NCBI GenBank assembly: GCA_963734595.1
Contig: CAVTHV010000011.1
Location: 149,512-213,511, forward strand
Length of the DNA: 64,000 nt
Source: CAKKQX01 sp963734595
GTDB lineage: Bacteria > Pseudomonadota > Gammaproteobacteria > Burkholderiales > SG8-41
Reading direction: 5' to 3'
The notes beneath the pieces are model-generated. The model did no database searches. It saw only the letters and a program-made list of their open reading frames with translations, and was not told the DNA's origin. Of the stretch, positions 21,990 to 30,814 are shown piece by piece; position 1 is the stretch's first letter; each line of letters starts with the position of its first letter. The translations under genes and the position numbers were made by a program.

Positions 21990-22739
21990 TCAGATCACCT
22001 TTGCTTCGTTTTTGAGCTTGGCCAACAGTTCCTGCACGTCGGCAACCTTGACGCCCGCGCCGCGCTTGGGCGGTTCCTGCATTTTCAGCGTCGTGAGACG
22101 CGGCGCGATATCGACGCCGAGCGCATCGGGCTTGATCACTTCGAGCGGCTTCTTTTTCGCCTTCATGATGTTGGGCAGCGTCACGTAGCGCGGTTCGTTG
22201 AGGCGCAGATCGGCGGTCACCACCGCGGGCAGTTTGACGGTCAGCTTCTCCAGGCCGCCGTCGATCTCGCGCGTGACATCGGCCGACTCGCCGTTGATCG
22301 CGATGCTGGAAATGAACGCCGCCTGCGGCCAGCCCAGCAGCGCGGCCAGCATCTGCCCGGACTGGTTGGCGTCGTCGTCGATCGCCTGCTTGCCCATGAT
22401 CACGAGCTTCGGCTGCTCCTTGTCGGCGATCGCCTTCAACACTTTGGCCACCGCCAGCGGCTGGACCTCGTCCGCGGTCTCGACCAGGATGCCGCGGTCG
22501 GCGCCCATCGCCATCGCCGTGCGCAGCGTTTCCTGGCATTGCTGGACGCCGATGGAAACCGCGACGATTTCGGTGACCACGCCGGCTTCTTTCATGCGCA
22601 CCGCCTGTTCCAGCGCGATCTCACAAAATGGATTCATCGTCATCTTGACGTTGGCGGTCTCGACGCCGCTGCCGTCTGATTTGACGCGCACTTTCACGTA
22701 CGGATCGATCACACGCTTTACCGTGACCAGGACTTTCAT
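21990..22739 (-). CDS. etfB: Electron transfer flavoprotein beta subunit
   Basis: An intact 249-residue EtfB, partner of EtfA and donor to ETF-QO. ATG 22739 is chosen because AAGGAG lies six bases upstream. The N-terminus reads MKVLVTVKRVIDPYVKVRVK; the AMP-binding region includes MGADRGILV; the recognition loop signature is ADLRLNEPRYVTLPNIMKAK. The stop TGA abuts the etfA ATG, so translation is probably coupled. A -10-like TAAAAT lies about 50 bp upstream of the start and a perfect FNR-type palindrome 148 bp upstream. Confidence 0.95.
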   Translation of the reverse strand: MKVLVTVKRVIDPYVKVRVKSDGSGVETANVKMTMNPFCEIALEQAVRMKEAGVVTEIVAVSIGVQQCQETLRTAMAMGADRGILVETADEVQPLAVAKVLKAIADKEQPKLVIMGKQAIDDDANQSGQMLAALLGWPQAAFISSIAINGESADVTREIDGGLEKLTVKLPAVVTADLRLNEPRYVTLPNIMKAKKKPLEVIKPDALGVDIAPRLTTLKMQEPPKRGAGVKVADVQELLAKLKNEAKVI

Positions 22740-22787
22740 CGACACTCCTTGCGGAATCTGGGAGAAAAGGAAATCGGACAACGCCGC

Positions 22788-22793
22788 ATTTTA
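22788..22793 (-). promoter_or_regulatory. Candidate -10 box of the etfBA promoter
   Basis: On the minus strand the sequence GGTAAAATGCGG offers TAAAAT about 50 bp before the etfB start. A -35 candidate 17 bp further upstream (TTTAGG/TTCCTT) is poor, so an activator may be needed. Confidence 0.4.
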
Positions 22794-22886
22794 CCGGATA
22801 GCGACGCCTAAAGGAACGCCGGAACGCGATTCCAGGTTGTGGATTCGCGGCGGAAGCAGCCTGTCGACTGTGCGTAACGATGCCGT

Positions 22887-22900
22887 TTGATCTGCATCAA
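22887..22900. promoter_or_regulatory. FNR/ANR-type palindrome upstream of etfBA
   Basis: TTGATCTGCATCAA matches the FNR consensus TTGAT-N4-ATCAA at all ten specified positions. It lies 148 bp upstream of etfB and about 100 bp upstream of the -10 candidate, too far for a class II site relative to that box. It may serve another promoter or be fortuitous. Confidence 0.45.
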
Positions 22901-22939
22901 AAAGGCTGGCCTCGTTGCCACTGAAAACGCAAAAAAGAT

Positions 22940-23412
22940 GAACCGCCAAGACGCCAAGGACGCCAAGAAATTCAAATGATCAAAATTGAACCGCCAAGGC
23001 TTCTTTTCTATACCCGCTCGACAGGTGCGCCAAGCAGCGCCAAGGAGAGATGAAAGGCGGTTTCGTAACTGCCATAACTCGCCTTGAAGGTAATTTACTG
23101 CGTCGACACTCCCCCGTTCTCCCGCTCTCCGTCATCTTTTGTTCTTCTTGGCGTGCTTGGCGGCCTTGGCGGTTCGAAAAGCCGTGAATGGGAAATCGTC
23201 AATCGTGAATCGGAATTCGTTGCCCCTTATTCAAAAGCATCCCGGTAGTTAATCATTTTTTGTTTTCCTTCGTGTCCTCTGTGGTCCTTCGTGTCTCCGC
23301 TTTTGTTCTTCTTGGCGTCTTGGCGTCTTGGCGTCTTGGCGGTTCAATCGTTTTCTGTTTTTTCTCGTGTTCTCGTTCTCTGTGTTCTCTGTGGCTATGT
23401 ATTTGTTTTGAA
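22940..23412. repeat. Long intergenic region filled with GCCAAGACGCCAAGG-type words
   Basis: This is most of the 674-bp gene-free stretch between etfB and the acyl-CoA synthetase. The left side has AACCGCCAAGACGCCAAGG (22941-22959) and a degenerate second array (22987-23046); the right side has the complement at 23142-23175 and 23307-23345, the latter with four CTTGGCGT units ending CTTGGCGGTTC. Between and after them are GTGAATCG words (23178-23215) and GTCCTCTGTGGTCCTTCGTG words (23272-23296, echoed at 23356-23410). No gene or tRNA was seen here. Confidence 0.75.
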
Positions 23413-23413
23413 C

Positions 23414-25054
23414 CTACTCGATCGCCGACGCCGATTTCGCCTGCTGGCGCAGGATGAATTTCTGGATTTTGCCGGTCGACGTCTTGGGCAGCGCCCCGAA
23501 CACCACCTGCTTCGGCGCCTTGAAATGCGCGAGATGCGCGCGGCAATGCTCGATGATCTCGCGCTCCGTCGCCTGCGCCCCTTCCCGGAGTTCGACGAAA
23601 GCGCACGGCACCTCGCCCCACCGCGGATCGGGCCTCGCCACCACCGCGGCCATCATCACCGCCGGATGGCGATAGAGCACGTCCTCGACCTCGAGCGAGG
23701 AAATGTTTTCGCCGCCGGAGATGATGACGTCCTTGGAGCGGTCCTTGATCTTGACGTAGCCGTCCGGCTGCATCACGGCAAGGTCGCCGCTGTGGAACCA
23801 GCCGCCGGCGAAGGCTTCCTGCGTCGCCGGCAGGTTCTTGAGATAACCCTTCATGGTGATATTGCCGCGGAACATGATCTCGCCCATGGTCTCGCCGTCC
23901 CATGGCACCGGCGCCATCGTCGCCGGGTCCATCACCGTCATGCCCTGCTGCAGGTGGTACCACACGCCCTGGCGGCCGTTCAGTTCCGCGCGCTTCTCCA
24001 GCGGCAGGTCGTTCCATGACTCGTGCTTCGCGCACACCGCCGCGGGGCCGTAGGTTTCGGTGAGCCCGTAAACGTGGGTGATGTTGAAGCCCATCTTCTC
24101 CATGCCTTCGATCAGCGCCAGCGGCGGCGCCGCGCCCGCGACCAGGCACGACACGCCGTGATCGATGCCCTGTTTCCATGCGGCGGGCGCGTTGAGCAGC
24201 AGGTTGTGCACGATGGGCGCGCCGCAGTAGTGCGTGACGCGATGCTCGCGGATCAGGTCGAAAATCATCCTGGCATCCACGCGCCGCAGACAGATGTTGG
24301 TGCCGGCCGCGGCGGCGATGCTCCACGGAAAACACCAGCCGTTGCAATGAAACATCGGCAGCGTCCACAGGTAGACCGGGTGCTGCGGCATGCCCCAGCT
24401 GACGATGTTGCTGATGGCGTTGAGATAGGCGCCGCGATGGTGGTAGACCACGCCCTTGGGATTGCCGGTGGTGCCCGAAGTGTAGTTGAGCGATATCGCG
24501 TCCCACTCGTCCGCCGGCAGAAACCACTCGAAATCCGGATCGCCCTGCGCGATGAATTTCTCGTATTCGGTGTCGCCCAGCAGTTCGCCGCCGTCGTGCG
24601 CGGGATCGTCGACGTCGATGACCAGCGGCCTTTGTTTGAGCTGCGCCAGCGCTTTTTTGACCGTCGCCGAGAATTCGCGGTCGGTCAGCAGCACTTTGGC
24701 TTCGGCATGACCGAGCATGAACGCGATCGCATCGGCATCGAGACGGGTGTTGAGGGTATTCAGCACCGCGCCCGACATCGGCACGCCGAAGTGCGCCTCG
24801 TACATTGCCGGCACGTTGGGCAACATGGTCGCCACGGTGTCACCTGCGCCGATGCCGCGCTGCCTGAGCGCCGAGGCGAGGCGCCGGCAGCGCCGGTAAA
24901 CTTCCGACCAGGTGAGTTGCCAGTCGCCATCGATCACCGCCGGGCGCTGTGGATAGACGTAGGCGGTGCGAGCCAGCAGGGACAGTGGCGAGAGCGGCGT
25001 GTAGTTGGCCGCGTTTTTGTCGAGATCGATGTTGTACGGATTGACGCGGGCCAT
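23414..25054 (-). CDS. Acyl-CoA synthetase, DmdB-like AMP-binding enzyme
   Basis: An intact 546-residue AMP-forming ligase. ATG 25054 (MARVNPYNIDLDKNAANYTP) follows GGAGGAG by eleven bases. Signatures are SLNYTSGTTGNPKGVVYHHR (phosphate loop), WTLPMFHCNGWCFPW, VYGLTETYGPAAVC, GWFHSGDLAV, IKDRSKDVIISGGENISSLE and the catalytic-lysine segment LPKTSTGKIQKFILR. The organisation is that of medium/short-chain and 3-methylthiopropionate CoA ligases (DmdB-like); substrate is not determined. The DmdC-like dehydrogenase and etfAB lie just downstream on the same strand, suggesting a linked acid-degradation path. Confidence 0.88.
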   Translation of the reverse strand: MARVNPYNIDLDKNAANYTPLSPLSLLARTAYVYPQRPAVIDGDWQLTWSEVYRRCRRLASALRQRGIGAGDTVATMLPNVPAMYEAHFGVPMSGAVLNTLNTRLDADAIAFMLGHAEAKVLLTDREFSATVKKALAQLKQRPLVIDVDDPAHDGGELLGDTEYEKFIAQGDPDFEWFLPADEWDAISLNYTSGTTGNPKGVVYHHRGAYLNAISNIVSWGMPQHPVYLWTLPMFHCNGWCFPWSIAAAAGTNICLRRVDARMIFDLIREHRVTHYCGAPIVHNLLLNAPAAWKQGIDHGVSCLVAGAAPPLALIEGMEKMGFNITHVYGLTETYGPAAVCAKHESWNDLPLEKRAELNGRQGVWYHLQQGMTVMDPATMAPVPWDGETMGEIMFRGNITMKGYLKNLPATQEAFAGGWFHSGDLAVMQPDGYVKIKDRSKDVIISGGENISSLEVEDVLYRHPAVMMAAVVARPDPRWGEVPCAFVELREGAQATEREIIEHCRAHLAHFKAPKQVVFGALPKTSTGKIQKFILRQQAKSASAIE

Positions 25055-25185
25055 GCTTGATCTGCTCCTCCGGAACCGGTAACGCCGACCGGTTGATTGC
25101 ACGGTACCGGCTTGCGCGCAAAAACTCTACAGATTCCCGGGTTCGTTTTCAACCCGTTGTTTTACATCAATATTTTACTTAATTC

Positions 25186-26556
<1,371 letters not shown>

Positions 26557-26587
26557 CGCCGGAGTGCGGATTTAAAAATCAGGAATG

Positions 26588-26767
26588 GACAGGATTAACA
26601 GGATTTTTCAGGATTAACAAGATTCAAAACCTTCAGGGACATGGCAAACCAACTGTATTTTCCTGTTTTGGCCCTTTCCCGGCCTCGGAAGCACCGAAAG
26701 AAAAATCCAGCCTGCAGGATTCATTTCGTTGCGCATTCATAGTCCTGTAAATCCTGTTAATCCTGTC
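26588..26767. repeat. Inverted repeat of AGGATTAACAGGATT words between radA and alr
   Basis: A perfect 19-bp inverted repeat lies at 26588-26606 (GACAGGATTAACAGGATTT) and 26749-26767, with 142 bp between. Further AGGATTAAC and TCCTGTAA words extend both arms. The 230-bp gap otherwise holds a second dyad-like stretch around 26660-26725 but no gene. Confidence 0.75.
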
Positions 26768-26786
26768 TATCGGGTTTTTTTCTATG

Positions 26787-27857
26787 CTATTCGCTTTCAA
26801 CCACCGGCACGCGCGGCGCCAGCGCGCATAACAATTCGTATCCGACCGTGCCCGCCGCGTGCGCGACACTCTCCACCGGATTACCCTCGCCCCACAGCAC
26901 GACGCGCGAGCCGACATGCGCCTGCGGCACGGCATCGAGGTCCACGCACAGCATGTCCATCGACACGCGGCCGACGGTTGTGGTGGGCCGGCCCTCGACC
27001 ATGACCGGCGTGCCGTTCGGTGCGTGACGCGGATAACCGTCGGCATAGCCGCAGGCGACCACGCCGATGCGCATGTCGCGCCCGGCGGTGAACATCCCGC
27101 CGTAGCCCACGGTGTCGCCACGCCCGAGTTGCCGGATGGCGATGATCTCGCTCGCCAGCGTCATGACGGGCTTCAGTCCGCACTCGACCGCGGTCTTGTC
27201 CGCGAACGGCGAGGAGCCGTAGAGCATGATGCCGGGGCGCACCCAGTCGCCGTGCGTCTCGGGATAGCGGAGGATGGCCGCCGAGTTGGCGAGGCTGCGC
27301 GGCAGCGAAAGATCCGCGGTAAGCCGTTCGAGTTCCGCCATCTGCCACGCCACGCCGCGCGCATCGTCGGCATTGGCGAAATGGGTCATGAGCGTGATCT
27401 GCCCGACCGCCGGGCTGGATTGAAGCGCGGCGAGCGCAGCCGGAAATTCAGCGGGCGAGAAACCAAGGCGGTTCATGCCGGTGTTGATCTTGAGCAATAT
27501 GTCGAGACCGCTGTCCGGCGGCAGCATCTTGAGCATGCGCAACTGTTCGGCGCTATGGACCGCGATGCCCAGGCTGTGTTCGGCAAGCAGCGGCAGGTCG
27601 CGTGCCTCGAAAAAACCTTCGAGCAGCACGATACGCTGCCGGTAGCCGGCTTCGCGCAACTTGATCGCGATGTCCAGTTCGAGCAGCGCGAAGCCGTCGG
27701 CATCGACCAGTGCCCGCGCCGCGCGCAGCGCCCCATGGCCGTAGGCATCGGCCTTGATCACCGCCAGCACGCGCGAGCGCGGCGCATGCCGGCGCGCCAC
27801 GGCAAGATTGTGGCGCAATGCGCCCAGGCTGATGGTGGCGGAAATGGGACGGGGCAT
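26787..27857 (-). CDS. alr: Alanine racemase
   Basis: An intact 356-residue PLP enzyme making D-alanine for peptidoglycan. The PLP lysine is in AVIKADAYGHGA (about residue 35), the substrate-arginine and helix region follows, NTGMNRLGF is present, and the second catalytic base tyrosine is in the GYGGMF segment near residue 250, followed by CGYADGYPRHA and RVSMDMLCVD. The start MPRPISATISLGALRHNL at 27857 is normal. The stop TAG is at 26787-26789. Genomic context with radA and lplT is common in betaproteobacteria. Confidence 0.97.
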   Translation of the reverse strand: MPRPISATISLGALRHNLAVARRHAPRSRVLAVIKADAYGHGALRAARALVDADGFALLELDIAIKLREAGYRQRIVLLEGFFEARDLPLLAEHSLGIAVHSAEQLRMLKMLPPDSGLDILLKINTGMNRLGFSPAEFPAALAALQSSPAVGQITLMTHFANADDARGVAWQMAELERLTADLSLPRSLANSAAILRYPETHGDWVRPGIMLYGSSPFADKTAVECGLKPVMTLASEIIAIRQLGRGDTVGYGGMFTAGRDMRIGVVACGYADGYPRHAPNGTPVMVEGRPTTTVGRVSMDMLCVDLDAVPQAHVGSRVVLWGEGNPVESVAHAAGTVGYELLCALAPRVPVVESE

Positions 27858-27863
27858 GGTCTA

Positions 27864-27974
27864 AAGTTAGGGATGAGGGATGAGGGCGGAGGGATGAAGA
27901 CGAGATACTCCCGCGTCACAGAATTTCCTTTCTGCATCTTCCGCCTTCATCGGTCCGCCTTCATCCTTTCATAA
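27864..27974. repeat. GGGATGAGGGATGAGGGCGG words and partial complement
   Basis: The left words (27866-27900) lie just upstream of alr; the complementary CCGCCTTCATC words (27938-27974) overlap the last codons of the next gene. The same vocabulary returns at 28283-28355, so the small gene 27947-28294 is bracketed by oppositely oriented arrays. Confidence 0.6.
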
Positions 27975-28294
27975 TGGCGCGCAAACACGATTTCAAGCTC
28001 GTCGATCACTTCTCCCGCGGGCCGGCCCTCGAGCGCGTGCTGCGCCACAAATTTGGAGGTATCGCCAAACAGCTTGCGGCGGTCAAGCATGGGATAGGTC
28101 TGGATCAGGCGCTTGATCGCCATTACCACGGACTCGGTTTCCGGGCGCGCCATGGGCAGCGCCTGAGCCGGCACGCTGTTCCCTTCCGGTGTCGCGCGGC
28201 TCGCCAGAAATCCGGCAAAGTCGATCAGCGTCTGCCGCTTTTCACTGTCCAGTTTCTCGAACAGCGCGAGCAGCTTTTCCTCCTCATCCCTCAT
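27947..28294 (-). CDS. Hypothetical protein, 115 residues
   Basis: I do not recognise a named family. The protein is soluble and helical, with LLALFEKLDSEKRQTLIDFAGF-like sequence near the N-terminus, a variable proline/alanine linker, and a C-terminal part VVMAIKRLIQTYPMLDRRKL and GEVIDELEIVFARHYERM. The first helix resembles the short 'sequence-degenerate' helices of antitoxin-like proteins, but no toxin gene is adjacent. Its first codons (MRDEE) and its last (MKADR) are encoded by the flanking GGGATGAGG word arrays, so the true termini are uncertain. Confidence 0.6.
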   Translation of the reverse strand: MRDEEEKLLALFEKLDSEKRQTLIDFAGFLASRATPEGNSVPAQALPMARPETESVVMAIKRLIQTYPMLDRRKLFGDTSKFVAQHALEGRPAGEVIDELEIVFARHYERMKADR

Positions 28295-28355
28295 TATATG
28301 AAATGTATCCTTAGGGCCTCATCCCTCATTAAGCGAAGCGTATCCTTTAGGGCCT
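28283..28355. repeat. Tandem 35/36-bp repeat with CTCATCCCTCATTA core
   Basis: Two direct units (28283-28317 and 28318-28353) share CTCATCCCTCATTA, then a variable nine-base block, then GTATCCTT and TAGGGC. A degenerate third unit begins at 28354. The array runs from the start codon of the 115-residue gene to the stop codon of the amidotransferase-like gene. Confidence 0.7.
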
Positions 28356-29101
28356 CACCCCTCGCCCCCGACTGGATTCAACTTGAACACCGGCATCTTG
28401 CGCCGCTCGCGCATCAGATCGAGCGCCGTTACCAATGCCGCAAGAACGCGGTCGGTGGTGCGCTGCGACTCGTTCCACTGCACGCGCGCCTCATCGAGCA
28501 GCTCACTGATATTCTCAGGCAGCGGCCGGTTTTCTTCCATGATCATGTCTTCCAGCATGCCGGGCTTGAGTTCCGGACGGAACAGCAGGCCGTACTCCAG
28601 GTCACCGCGCATCGCGATCCATTCGCCGCTTTCATCCGTCAGGATGGGCTTGATCTCCGGCGGCAGGTCGACGCGGCCGCTCGTCATCACCAGCACTTTG
28701 CGGCCATCGACCGCGGTGGCGACGGGATCATCGCGGCCGGCGGCGGTCTTGCGCGCCGTGGTCCAGTAGGCGCGCTGCGCCGGCTCGGCATGCGCGATGC
28801 CGCCAGCCGCCTGGGCCAGCAGCAGCCCGCCGGCCCCGAAGCCCACCACCGGCCGTTTGGCGCGCCGGAATGCGGCGATCAGCTTCAGCTCGTCGTCGAG
28901 CCATGGGCAGTGCTCGCGGTCGGTCGGGGGGTAAGCGCCGCCGAGCAGCCACAGCGCGTCAAACTGCAGCGCGCTCGCAGGCAGCGACTGGCCGGTAAAG
29001 GGGCGGAAATAGATGAAACCGATGCCGCGGTTCTCGAGCTGCTTCTCGATGCCGCCGAGAAACTCCGCATAGGTGTGCTGCACCACCAGAAACTGCTTCA
29101 T
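28355..29101 (-). CDS. Class I glutamine amidotransferase-like protein lacking the nucleophile
   Basis: A 248-residue protein with the fold pattern of GMP-synthase-type amidotransferases: MKQFLVVQHTYAEFLGGIE, ALWLLGGAYPPTDREHCPWL, then the elbow VVGFGAGGLLLAQAAGG. In active enzymes the elbow reads G-x-C-x-G; here the cysteine position is alanine, so glutaminase activity is unlikely. Later LVMTSGRVDLPPEIKPILTD and LEYGLLFRPELKPGMLEDMI keep the normal order. The ATG overlaps the LysR-gene stop (ATGA), so the two proteins are translationally coupled. Its role could be ligand sensing or binding; this is inference. Confidence 0.75.
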   Translation of the reverse strand: MKQFLVVQHTYAEFLGGIEKQLENRGIGFIYFRPFTGQSLPASALQFDALWLLGGAYPPTDREHCPWLDDELKLIAAFRRAKRPVVGFGAGGLLLAQAAGGIAHAEPAQRAYWTTARKTAAGRDDPVATAVDGRKVLVMTSGRVDLPPEIKPILTDESGEWIAMRGDLEYGLLFRPELKPGMLEDMIMEENRPLPENISELLDEARVQWNESQRTTDRVLAALVTALDLMRERRKMPVFKLNPVGGEG

Positions 29102-30006
29102 GCCGCATCGGCCATCTGCTTCATCTTGGCCGTGGCGAATTCGACGAACGTGCCGAGCAGCTTGGAGCGGAATTTCTCCTTGGGATAGACCAGGGACAAC
29201 GTGCGGATCAGCCGCGGTCTGAGGGGCACTGCGACCAGCACCCCGAGCTTGAGTTCCTTGACGATCGTCGCGTGCGAAACGATGGACACCCCGATCCCGG
29301 TCTCGACCACGCCCTTGATCGCTTCCGGGCTGCCGAGCTCCATCACGATGTTCAGATCCTCCGGCGACACCTTGCACCGCCGCAGATAGTTGTCGGCGAA
29401 TTCACGCGTGCCCGAACCCGATTCACGGCTCACATAGGGCTCGAGGATGACCTGCTGCGGCGTGACGCTGCTGCTTTTTGCCAGCTTGTGCCCCGGGGCG
29501 CAGATCATCACCAGTTCGTCATCGCAGCATACCTCGGTATGCAGGGCCGGCAGATGCGAAGGCGATTCGATCAGGCCGAGGTCGATCGAATAATCGGCGA
29601 CGCGGTTCTCGATGGTCTCCGAATTGGCAACCGTCATGCGCGCCTGGACCTGCGGATGGCGCGCCTTGAATTCGCCCAGGATCTGCGGCAGCATGAATTC
29701 GGCAATGGTGGTGCTCGCGCCGAGCAACAGCGGCCCGCTCATGGTACCGGTCACCTCGCCGACGCGCGTTTCCATTTCGTCCGACAACCCCAGTATTTTT
29801 CCGGCGTACTCCATCACCAGCCTGCCGGTGGGAGTCAGCGCGATCTTGCCGTGGCTGCGCTCGAACAGCCGCGCATTGAAATGCTCTTCAAGCTGCTTGA
29901 CCTGGAACGTCACCGCCGGCTGGGTCATGAACAGCTGCTCGGCCGCCTTGGTGAAGCTCAGCTGCCGGGCCACGGTATAAAACACCTGCAAACGTCTGTC
30001 AGCCAT
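29098..30006 (-). CDS. LysR-family transcriptional regulator
   Basis: An intact 302-residue regulator. The winged helix is at residues 1-60 (RLQVFYTVARQLSFTKAAEQ, then MTQPAVTFQVKQLEEHFNAR), followed by a linker helix and a periplasmic-binding-protein-like effector domain with LLLGASTTIAEFMLPQILG and ETGIGVSIVSHATI. The closest pattern is the CysB/CbbR-like branch of betaproteobacterial LysR proteins. It diverges from the membrane-protein gene at 30176 across 169 bp and overlaps the amidotransferase-like gene by 4 bp, which is a likely target or partner. Confidence 0.9.
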   Translation of the reverse strand: MADRRLQVFYTVARQLSFTKAAEQLFMTQPAVTFQVKQLEEHFNARLFERSHGKIALTPTGRLVMEYAGKILGLSDEMETRVGEVTGTMSGPLLLGASTTIAEFMLPQILGEFKARHPQVQARMTVANSETIENRVADYSIDLGLIESPSHLPALHTEVCCDDELVMICAPGHKLAKSSSVTPQQVILEPYVSRESGSGTREFADNYLRRCKVSPEDLNIVMELGSPEAIKGVVETGIGVSIVSHATIVKELKLGVLVAVPLRPRLIRTLSLVYPKEKFRSKLLGTFVEFATAKMKQMADAA

Positions 30007-30175
30007 GATTTCAGTGAGGGGAGAGGCGTGAAGTGCAGAGAGCGAAAATCAACGATCCGGCCATCAGCCTTGCGCCGGCCTCCCCCTCCCGCTTCACGTC
30101 TCCCGCCCCACGCTCGTAAGGTAAAAATGAGTTAGTATTCAACCACATTTCCCCAGTCAATAGTAGTGAGCGCAC

Positions 30176-30718
30176 ATGGGCAAGGCCTGGACAAAACTCG
30201 ATCTCGAAGGCGGCGGGCTGCAAAGCGCCAATCTGCGGCTGGCGGCGCTGCTGAGGAAGCGCGTCACGGCTTATGCGCTACTTGCGTTGTTTCCATTGGG
30301 AATGCACCGCGGCTATCTTCTGGACCGGCGCGGCGCATGGCTCTATCGTGCGGGAAGCCTGTTCTGCATTGCGGCCTGGCTGTTGCATCAGCCCGCGGTC
30401 AGCGGCCTGTTCTTCGCCATTATGGCGGCGGCCGCGCTCCATGACCTTTTCCGCATCGAGGACCGGCTGGCGCGCCTCAACAAGCAACTGCGAATGCAAA
30501 TCTATATTAATCAGACCGAGGGCGCGCCGCCGGGGTTCAAAGGTCATTACAGCGACGACGCGCTCGACGAATACCTGCAAATCAAGGATCAGGAGCACGC
30601 CGGCGGCGAGCCGCAAGCCGCGCCAGCCCTCGGCCGGCCATCCCGCGTCCCCTCTTTTGCCGAGCAGGAAAAATTGCTGCGCGAACTGGCCGCAACCCGC
30701 CACCGCAACGGCAAATAA
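30176..30718 (+). CDS. Membrane protein, TM2-like, 180 residues
   Basis: The N-terminal 20 residues are polar, then two to three hydrophobic segments follow (about 30-47, 62-77 and 80-92). TAYALLALFPLGMHRGYLLDRRGAWLY resembles the TM2 domain, in which a short turn joins two helices. The C-terminal half is charged and cytosolic, with HYSDDALDEYLQIKDQE and a final helix. ATG 30176 has only a weak GTGAGCG upstream. Function is not known; it lies between the LysR gene and lplT. Confidence 0.65.
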   Translation: MGKAWTKLDLEGGGLQSANLRLAALLRKRVTAYALLALFPLGMHRGYLLDRRGAWLYRAGSLFCIAAWLLHQPAVSGLFFAIMAAAALHDLFRIEDRLARLNKQLRMQIYINQTEGAPPGFKGHYSDDALDEYLQIKDQEHAGGEPQAAPALGRPSRVPSFAEQEKLLRELAATRHRNGK

Positions 30719-30814
30719 AGCCGACAAAATTCAACGAATTGTGGTATAAAACAGCGGTTTAACGTTTAACCGATAACTATAATTATCAGGCCTGCCGGCC
30801 GCTCCGTTCCCTCC

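Noticed and set aside
22940..23412. CRISPR array
   Set aside because: Repeat words are 8-12 bases, degenerate and contiguous, with no uniform spacers and no cas genes.
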